Source: Luscinia megarhynchos (lineage: Eukaryota; Chordata; Aves; Passeriformes; Turdidae). From it: DNA of 64,000 bases. The notes beneath the pieces are model-generated. The model was given only the letters and a program-made list of their open reading frames with translations, was not told the origin of the DNA and ran no database searches. Within the stretch, counting starts at the first letter, position 1; each line of letters begins with the position of its first letter. Below are positions 56,040 through 64,000 of this stretch, in pieces. The position numbers and the translations under genes were made by a program. The stretch covers positions 186,001-250,000 of the forward strand of contig CM067584.1 of the NCBI GenBank assembly GCA_034336665.1, read 5' to 3'.

Positions 56040-58479
56040 GACACCAGTTCTTGGTGGGAACAGCTCCCAGCTGCCTTCCCCTGCCTTCAGGATCAGGAGA
56101 AGTTTAATCGCTGCTGTTCAGACCAGTCATGAGAGCAGTTTAGCAGTCAATTCTGGAGGAATCCACACCGACAACACCTGGAGTTTCACCCATTTTGCTT
56201 TCAATGGTCTCCAATCAACTACCATAACACAACAAAGCCACAGCTCTCCTGGACACTCCACCATGCAAAGGAAGTTGGCTACACCAGGAAGAAATAAATC
56301 CCCAAACATACTGACAGAATCAAAGATAAAAAATCCGGTTTAATTTAAAAAACACTTGAAATAGGAACTGCATACAAATGCAGAATTTTTTACAGGCTCT
56401 TCTTAACAAATGTGGGGGAAATCCACAGTCAACGTTTTCTATTAAGAAAAATCTAAACCTCAAGCACTGCCATTATCTCAAGGTTCTCCCGAAGACGTCT
56501 CCAATCAAGTAATAGCAACAAAGAAATTATTTGTATTTCTCCAGTGGAATTCGACTGTTAGACAACCTCATGAGACAGAATTCTCATATCACAAGGTTTG
56601 AATACACCCACACACCACATCGTATTATTTATGGAGGTACACTCAGGTCTGCCTGGGCTCGGGGAAGGCAAAGAGCACAAAATGCCCCGAACAGATCTGG
56701 CTAGCCACAGAAACACAAGGTTTTGTGGGCTAACCCCTGACGGAGCTGCCATCCCCGGGGGTCCCAGCGCCAGGGGGTGAGGGACAGGAGCTGCTTCAAT
56801 TGCTGCTATCACCCAAGGAAACACCCATCAGCCCGCAGCCCAAATCCTCCCACTGTTTGAGGAGCTGCTTTTCCTTCCCATTTGTTTTCAAGCTGAAAAA
56901 GCAACAGGCCCGTGCTCCGAACCTGATTCCCATCCTGCTCCTTCCATCTGGTGAGAGCCGTGTGCTTCCAGAGAGCTCAGCAAAGCTAAACCCGGCTCAG
57001 GGCAGGGCTTACAGCCCAGTGACAACTCTGGGATGCTCTTCAACCATTCGAGTTCGGCCTGTTAAGGCGGGAGCACAACCCACCCTTGAAAACCCCAGCG
57101 CGACCTCCTCTTGTCCCCAGGGCGCTGACAAGACATTTTCGAATCTTCTACGCATCTTGACTAAGCCAAAGGCTTCTTTAAATCCATGATAAAAATCTCA
57201 GGGCCTGTTTAACCTCCTTGCTAGCCCAAGGTTGAATTTGTTTCAGTGCATCTCCATGTTAACACTGCTCTAATTTCAGGCTATCTGGATCGCGACTGGG
57301 AGCCAGGAGTAGGGGTACAAGAGCTCATCAACTAATCCAATCGTTCCACATATCTCAGGATTATTTTCCAGTTTGCTAACCTGAGCTACTTGTTGCAATA
57401 ATCCTTTATCTACACTGAAATCAACAGAAGATCAAGGTGTGCAGTTAAGCCTGGCTCAGGCACGGTGCAGCCCATCATTCCAGCATTTGTTCCGCTTCTC
57501 CACTTCGTTTTACAGCCTGCATCGAACTCCACCTGCCAGGAATAACACTACCCAAACCAGCTCTTTATTTAAGCTTAAACTAGGTAATTTAAAGCCTGCT
57601 TAAGCCTGGCAGCACTACACTGCAGTGAGGACATACAGACATATTAAGCTCCATGTGAATACGGAGCACTTGGTGTTTTTATTGAAAATTAAAGCTCATC
57701 AGCAACAGGGAGCCTGGTACTTACCTGTCACTGAACTCGCACCAAGAGTCAGCTGCATGTGGGAAATGACAAGGCAGAAAAAATTAACAGGCCAGGTCTT
57801 TACCTTGTCTTAAACACCTCGGGGGATTTCTCTTCCCTGTCAGAATCTTCCACCGTCTGCTGCTGTCTTTGGGGTCAGCCCAGCCTGCACTCACCTGGCC
57901 AGGAGAGCCCCAAACTGCCTCAAGGGCTGCTCTTCCCTGCCTTCAAAATGACAGCGACGGCTCCAAAATGAAGGGACGGGAATAAAGCTATAAAGCCTCT
58001 GCCTCATTCCCAGCTTTTATAGAAAAAAGGCAAAAACCACTAATAACAGGAATATATGATGGTAGTTAGTCCTTATTCTAGGAAACCTAATAGGCTTACA
58101 AGCAGCTTTGTTCGGGCATTTTTCCCGAACATCACTTCTTTCTACCCAAAATGTACCTTAAAACAAAAGAAAACCACACAGGATATCGAATGGAGCTTGC
58201 AAGTTAAAATCAGAAAACCGAAATATTTACTGCTTCGATGTGCACTGAAAAATGAGGAGGAAAAAAAGGCGAATAAATAATTTTAAAAGGGGAAAAATAA
58301 AAGCCTTAAAGCACATCACGAGAACGGGATCAGGGAAGAGCGAGGCCACCCCTTCAGGACCAGGGGAGAATTAACCTGCATTTCTCCATCCCATCTGCAA
58401 GCTTACGGCTCTGCCACCCATTTTGTTTCAGATTAACGGAAAAAAAGATTAATAAAAATAACGACCTCGGCGGCACAGA
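56040..58479. other. Upstream flank of the CpG island, no exon recognised
   Basis: Single-copy-looking DNA with scattered CpG from about 56640 onward. A 5' UTR exon here cannot be excluded. Confidence 0.4.
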
Positions 58480-59200
58480 GAGAAGACCCCACCCCGGGGA
58501 TCGACGCCCGCCCAGTCCTGCTGGCCGCGCAGGTGACCCCGCCGCAGGTGCCACCCCGGGCATCCCCCGGCCCCTTCCCCATCCCTTGGAGACGATGCCG
58601 AGCACGAAAACGCCGGCGCGGAGCACAGGGAAGGGTTTATTTAAGCCCCAAGTGCGAGATGAAAGGGAGAGGAGGAGCGCAGAGGTGCGGGCGGCGCGGG
58701 AGCCGCGCGGCCAAGGTGAACCGTGGCCGGCTAACATGGTGGAGGCTGCGGGGAGCCGCGACCCACCGGCCCGCGGCAGCGAGGGGCCGGCACGGAGCTG
58801 ACAGCGGGCGGGAGGCTGAGGGGAAAGCGCTGAGAGGAGAGCGCGGCGGGGAGAACGCTGAGGGCAGAGCGCGGCGGGAAGCGCCGCGGGGCTGCTCCCT
58901 CAGCGCGGGCGGCGGCGGCAGCAGGACGGCGAGGACGGTCTCACCTGCCATGGCGGGCTGAGGGCGGCAATGGCGCTGGGGGCTGCGGCTCCGCTCCCCT
59001 CGGTCTCCGCGGCGAGTGCGGCGGGGCCGGGCGGCCCCGGCAGGCAGAGCACGGGGCGGGACGGGCCCCGCTCCGCCCCCCACAAGATGGCGCGGCCCGG
59101 CCCCGCTCCCTCAGCGCTCGTTCGCCATGGCGGCCCGGCGCTCGGCGGGGGAAACAGGCTGTGTTCCGTGCGGGGGAAGCGTCCAGCGCAGGGCCGTGTT
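58480..59200 (-). promoter_or_regulatory. SLC23A2: CpG island, probable SLC23A2 promoter and first exon, possibly bidirectional
   Basis: This stretch is G+C rich and full of CpG, unlike the DNA on either side. It has GC boxes (GGGGCGGG at 59053-59060; CGCCCC on the facing strand near 59075) and YY1-like sites (AAGATGGCG at 59084-59092; CCATGGCGG near 59125; AATGGCGC near 58970). No TATA box is visible. On the minus strand ATGGCAG|GTGAGACC forms a strong donor at 58944-58943, so a first exon could end at 58945. The assignment to SLC23A2 rests on position and strand only. The plus-sense YY1 sites leave room for a divergent transcript. Confidence 0.6.
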
Positions 59201-59404
59201 AACGGTTTGTGCATGAAGGACGCAAATGGCAGAGTCACGGCACGGGGCAGGTTGAAGGGACCGCAATGGGGAATCCGGTCCAAGCTCGCTGCTCAGGCAG
59301 GGACATCCCACAGCACATGGCACACGGTTGTGTCCAGAAGGGTGTGGAATATCCCTGGTGAGGGACACTCCGCAGCCTTTCTGGGCAATGGAGCACTGAA
59401 CAGG

Positions 59405-59570
59405 GAATGGCCATGGCCTCAGGGATGGCAGAGCTCCAGGAGAGCTGGGGCAAGGCTCTCAGGAACATGTGGGATTGTTGGGATGTCCTGTGCAAGGCTC
59501 AGAGTTGGGTCAGTGGTCCTGATGGGTCCCTTCCAGCTCAGGAGGTTGTGTTATTCTGTTATTCTGGTTC
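59405..59570 (+). mobile_element. CR1-like 3' fragment next to the CpG island
   Basis: TGGTCCTGATGGGTCCCTTCC, AGCTCAGGAGG and TTATTCTGTTATTCTGG are a CR1-type 3' end. The 5' border is unclear. Confidence 0.65.
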
Positions 59571-59714
59571 TAGGAATCAGTACTTGGTCACCCACACAGG
59601 AAAGTTCTTCCTCATGTTCAGATGGAATTTTGTGTGCATTTCTGCCCATTGCCTCATGTCCCATTGCTGGGCCCCAGGGAGCAGAGCCTGCTCCATCTCT
59701 GACACCTCCCTGCA

Positions 59715-59757
59715 GATATTAATGGATATTGATGAATATTGATGGATATTGATGAGG
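59715..59757. repeat. Short GATATTGATG tandem repeat
   Basis: About four copies of a 10-bp unit GATATT(G/A)ATG. Confidence 0.85.
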
Positions 59758-59951
59758 TCCCCAAACAAAGACCCCCCCATCTGGGGGTCCCTCTCTAGCC
59801 CCTAGGAAAATGTACTTGCCTGGTGCCCTCAGCCCTGGTCCTCTTGGGGCTTTTTTTTGGGGTTTCTTTTTGGTTTGTTTTTTAAATTATTATTACCTTT
59901 TAGGAAAAATCCAGCTTTTACAATAGGAGAGTGAGTTTAGGGCGTAAAAAA

Positions 59952-60150
59952 GAATCACAGAATCATTCAGGTGGGAAAAGACCTCTGAATCTGTGCCAAA
60001 TCACCACCACCCCAACCAGCACTGAGTGCTGCATCCAGTCATTCCTTGAACACCTCCAGGGTTGGTAACTCCTCCACCTCCCTGGGCAGCCCGTTCCAAT
60101 GTGAAGAAATTCCTCCTGATGCCCAACCTAAACCGCCCCTGTTGTACTAA
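59952..60150 (-). mobile_element. CR1 LINE fragment
   Basis: It begins AGAATCACAGAATCATTCAGG and continues CCAACCAGCACTGAGTGC, CCTTGAACACCTCCAGGG and GGGCAGCCCGTTCCAATG, a typical complementary CR1 end. Confidence 0.92.
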
Positions 60151-60247
60151 AGCAGGCTAAACTGAGTCCCCTAAAAGATGACACCTCTACCACATCCACA
60201 AGCACACAATTTTTCCTGACATTTCCAGTTTTCTGCTGGGGACCAGG

Positions 60248-60292
60248 ACAAACGTGACACAAACGTGACACAAATGTGACACAAACGTGACA
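60248..60292. repeat. 11-bp tandem repeat ACAAACGTGAC, four copies
   Basis: There are four near-perfect copies; one carries ATG for ACG. Each intact unit contains ACGTGAC, resembling the bHLH-ZIP/CREB-like half-site ACGTG. Confidence 0.9.
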
Positions 60293-60299
60293 GACTGCT

Positions 60300-62295
60300 C
60301 CCAGCCCTCAGAGCTGGGTGTTTCCAGACTCAGCTGACGTCTGCAGCTCCGGTCCGCAGCGCTGGACGCTGCCTCTCTCACGTCCCTCTCGGCAACATCT
60401 GACATCCCTAATGGCTTCTGACAACGTTAACTCACTCTAATTTGTGTCCTGCCCTTTCCAGAACGTGCAGTTCTCAGACACATCAGCTCGTGGCTCCTTC
60501 CCTTTCTCGGGGCTGTTCTGGGCAGCCGGGGCCGAGCCCCCGCCGCTGATTCCTGCCATTTTACACCGGCTGTCCTTGGGGAGATAGTGACCCACGCTGG
60601 GCTCTCTCCCCCAGCCCTGCTGGTTTTTAATTAAGGTGCAGCCCTGAGTCGGTGGGAAAGTGCTCCCCAGACCACTGGCACTAACTGCACCCTGTTTCAC
60701 CCAGACCTGCAATTCTCTGCTGATCTTTTGGGTTGCTGTTAGCACAGTGTTTGGCAACCAGGAATGTTGGTGGGGTGTTTTGTTCGCCAGCTGTCCAACC
60801 CCTTCCCTCCCACTCCCCCATAAAGAGGGTTTCATCTGATCCTGTGAAAACCCAGGAGCTTACTCTAAGACTGGAGACCCTAAGAAGCCTCTGGAGCATT
60901 TGTGCTTATCCTCAGGCACATTTTTTTTCCACGTTCACTGCAATACTCTCCTGGCTAAGCTTCTAAAAGGTTTTCCAATGAGAACATATGGAGAACTATA
61001 TAGGGCAGGGCTAAGGCAAATGCCTGATTATGGATATCGATACTTGGCATTATTCAATACCTGGCGTTATCCCAAATGTAGACACACACTTCCGTGCAGC
61101 TTTTAAACGTTAAAAGCCTTTGTTTGTCAGGGTGGGGGAGTGTGGGGTCATGATGGGAGGGACATTTTAGCAGTGCCAGATTGATGGAGGCTGCAGCCGT
61201 TTTGCTGTTGACGGGAGTTTGTGCAGGAAGACGGATCATGCGTGCTCAGTGTCCCTGCAAGGCCTCCCTATGTTCAGGATCAGGGACAGAGACACAGCTC
61301 TGTTTATTTTTTTGGAGTGTTAAAATTTTCCAACCCGCCCTGCTCAGGTGAAACATGGCAGAGGGAAGTACAGGTAATACAGTGAGAGAAAACACATCAG
61401 TCAGATTGAAAAGTAACAGATAAACACCTCAGGGTTGTAATAATCCCATGGACAAGCCAGGGAAGGATGATAAAGGTGGATTTAGTGCTCCAAGAATTGA
61501 ATTTGACACAGCTAGACCCCCTGGAACCATGGACCCAAACCAGTAAAGTCTTTTTCAGTCCTTTTTCATATTAAATTGATAAATTCCCTTCTAGGTGGCC
61601 TCCCATGCTGCAAAGTCTGAGAAAATTCCCTGGCATTTCCCCTGTTCTGGAAGTCAGAGCCCATTTTTATGCCATCACACTGTCCAACTACAGAAGTAGA
61701 AACAATTTTACTGGGATTATTGACATATATAATTTGTGTTACTAAAATGTAATGAAGAACCCTTAGGTATTTTTCTAAACATTCAATCACTCCCTGCCTG
61801 AATGATTCACACATCCATAAAAAAGCTGGAAGAATTGGAGCCATGGGATGTGAATGTCCTTCATGAGCACGCAGCAGGAGAAATTAGCAGTCATTAATCA
61901 TTTGGTGTGCAGGCCTCTGAGATCCAGAAGCAGACACATTCCCTTTGTTTCCTTCTCTACCCTACATCTTGTCTGGGTTACCTGAGCTCCTCAGAGCTCA
62001 CTCAGGGACTTACCTGCACTCTGTCACAACAGTCCAAGGAAACTTTACTGAGGACATTCCCCAGCTTTATTTTGGTTGTTTCTTCGTGGTTCTGTTCAAA
62101 AGGGAAGGACAGGACTGCAGGTCAGGGTTTTCCTCAGATGCAGCACAGACATTACTGGCATAAATTTCAATGCTGAAATGTTATTGGCCGGCGTCTCTTG
62201 CTCAAAATTTCCATTTTAAATCCAAGAGCTGTCTCTGCTGTGATGTGAATCATTGATCTGAGCACTGGATGTCCAACAGACTAAATCAAAACTTC
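60300..62295. other. Upstream intergenic DNA, no gene recognised
   Basis: No coding exon or RNA gene recognised. In mammals TMEM230 is the next gene upstream of SLC23A2, but none of its protein is visible here. Confidence 0.45.
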
Positions 62296-62297
62296 AC

Positions 62298-62400
62298 ATC
62301 CAGGGGTGGTGTCTAGGGAATGGCATTCTCACCCTTGGCAGGGGAGTGGAATGAGATGGTCCCTTCCAATGGGCCCAAACCATCCCATGATCCTATAATT
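62298..62400 (+). mobile_element. Short CR1 3' fragment
   Basis: GGTCCCTTCCAATGGGCCC and CCATCCCATGATCCTATAATT form a diverged CR1 3' end. Confidence 0.75.
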
Positions 62401-63390
62401 GCTTTGGGTCTGGGATCCATAGCTCCTTTCCAATCTTGTTTTCTTGGCATGTTTTGAGTTTAGCTTTTATAACATAAAAAAAGAAAATTAAAAATAAAAA
62501 TAGCCTGCCTTGCATTAGATTAATAACATTCTGTGTGGATCCCACAGATGGAGTCCAGCAGTTAAGAAGAACCCAGCACTCCTGTATATGGATAATATGG
62601 ATAATATCTTTCACTGGATTAGATTAAATAAAAATGGAACGTGTGCTATTTCAGCAGCAGCCTAGGAGGTGAGTGGAAACTCCCCCAAAATAAGCAAAAA
62701 AAAAGTTAACAATTCACCAACAGTGGGGTTTTTTTGCTTCTCCCTCTGGAATATGGAATGGTAACTGTGGGGAGGAGCTGGGCAGACCATGGGTTTCACT
62801 CTGTGAGGTGAGGAAAGCAAGTGTGAGCAGCTCTTGGTTCAAATGCCACCTACACCACCTGGTGGGAAACTCCGGCTCCCGACCCACAATTTATCATTAT
62901 CTCAGAGACACCCCTGGCTCGCTGTTCCCCTCAATGTCAGGTGGAAGTCGAGTCAGAAAAAAACGTGTTTCTTTCTCCGAAACGGGCTCTGCCAGCCGAG
63001 CTCAACCCCCCGCTTTGTCATTGCAAAATGAAGGCAGGAAGAATTTGCACGGAGTTTAATTAGTGCAAAGTGCTCTCGGTAGCTGAGAGAGCTCTAGGTC
63101 CGAGCATCTCGGGCCAAACACTCAAACACTCAAACACCGAGGCTCCAGCCAGCGACCCGCGCGGCAGAGCCGCTGCTGTGCCGGTATCGGGGCAGGAGCA
63201 GCAGCGCTCGGGATCCACGGCGTGAATAAATCAGGACGTGAGCAGCAGAGATCTGCGTGCCTGCCGAGCTCTTGCGTCCCTGCTGCTCCTCTCACCGTGG
63301 TTTCCCCTCTGGCAGCTTTTGGAGACAGGGGACCTTTCTTTAGCTTTGGGTTTGCGAAATATTTAGTAAGCGGAGACGAGGTTGTGGCAG
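62401..63390. other. Upstream intergenic DNA
   Basis: No gene recognised. CpG becomes more frequent from about 62930 to 63360, with no supported exon. Confidence 0.4.
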
Positions 63391-63590
63391 CCAGGAGAGT
63401 GCAAACCACCAGGAGAGTGCAAGCCACCAGGAAAGTATAAACAACCAGGGGAGTCCAAACAACCAGGAGAGTGCAAACCACCAGGAGAATGCAAACAGCG
63501 AGGAGAATGCAAACAACCACGAGAATGCAAACGACCAGGAGAGTGCAAACGACCAGTAGAGTACAAACAACCAGTAGAGTACAAACAACC
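63391..63590. repeat. 18-bp minisatellite, about 11 copies
   Basis: The unit is CCAGGAGAGTGCAAACCA with point variants. Because 18 is a multiple of three, all frames repeat. One plus frame encodes a PPGECK hexapeptide repeat inside an open frame at 63382-63807. There is no evidence that it is a gene. Confidence 0.95.
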
Positions 63591-64000
63591 CATCCCAGGT
63601 CCCTCTCTCGTTCGTCCCTATAGCATGGCTCAAGCCATGCTAGCCACGGGACACTCATCCCAAGCTGTCAGGAATACAGAGCATGGGAGCGTGCTCCAGA
63701 GTGCTCCCGGTGGCACTAACTCAGCTGGACAGCCTGTGTTCTTCAGGAGAAGGCAGTTTTCCTGCTGCTGCTCTGTCTGGTACCTCAGGGCTGTACCAAA
63801 GAAATGAGATTTCACTTGCTGAGTCAGGGGCAAAGCCTGTGTTTGACAGGGCTGAGTCATCTCTCTGCGTTCATCCCCAGGCTGCTTCCCAAAAGCACAG
63901 CTCCTGAAATGAGCCCAGAGCCCTCGTATTCTGGGGAGAGTGGGGGCAGGAGGGGGTTAGGACAGCAGCCTGGGTTTGTCCTGCCAGGCTTTCCTTGTCA

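Noticed and set aside
58533..59722. Open frames of 127-250 codons in the upstream CpG island
   Set aside because: Same compositional effect. No domain, and several mutually overlapping frames on both strands.
63391..63590. CRISPR-like regular array
   Set aside because: The 18-bp units are contiguous with no unique spacers, and the host is a vertebrate. It is a minisatellite.
59200..64000. TMEM230 exons, expected upstream from mammalian gene order
   Set aside because: None of its protein sequence is visible in any frame here.

Overview
This is vertebrate nuclear DNA, most probably from a bird. It has one multi-exon gene with GT-AG introns, many short 5'-truncated CR1-type LINE fragments, CpG islands, microsatellites and minisatellites. 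There are no prokaryotic operons and no long open reading frames. The CR1 load and compact introns suggest a bird; I cannot name the species.

The only gene I can assemble is SLC23A2 (SVCT2, sodium-dependent vitamin C transporter 2), on the minus strand. Fifteen coding exons between 36933 and 12837 join in frame to a 649-residue protein, against 650 for the human protein. Every junction phase closes and every intron is GT-AG. A 3' UTR of about 4.4 kb follows (12836 to about 8375) and ends at an AATAAA signal at 8402-8397. The first coding exon carries a short 5' UTR. The promoter is probably the CpG island at about 58480-59200, which contains a good minus-strand splice donor at 58944. That would make the 5' UTR intron about 22 kb.

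Layout. 1-8374 is intergenic: an AT-rich tandem zone, a purine-rich microsatellite cluster, and a second CpG island (about 3900-5300) that is an orphan promoter here. In mammals RASSF2 lies downstream of SLC23A2 on the same strand, so this island is a candidate RASSF2 promoter, but no RASSF2 coding exon is visible. 8375-36980 holds the SLC23A2 body. 36981-58944 is the presumed first intron, with CR1 pieces and several minisatellites. 59200-64000 is upstream DNA with CR1 fragments and an 18-bp minisatellite, and shows no coding exon.

I found no previously undescribed biological system. The observations most worth checking are a 79-bp direct repeat flanking two coding exons, a possible nine-codon N-terminal extension, the two CpG-island promoters, a higher-order 38/33-bp minisatellite, and a 111-bp intronic tandem duplication that stays open in frame.
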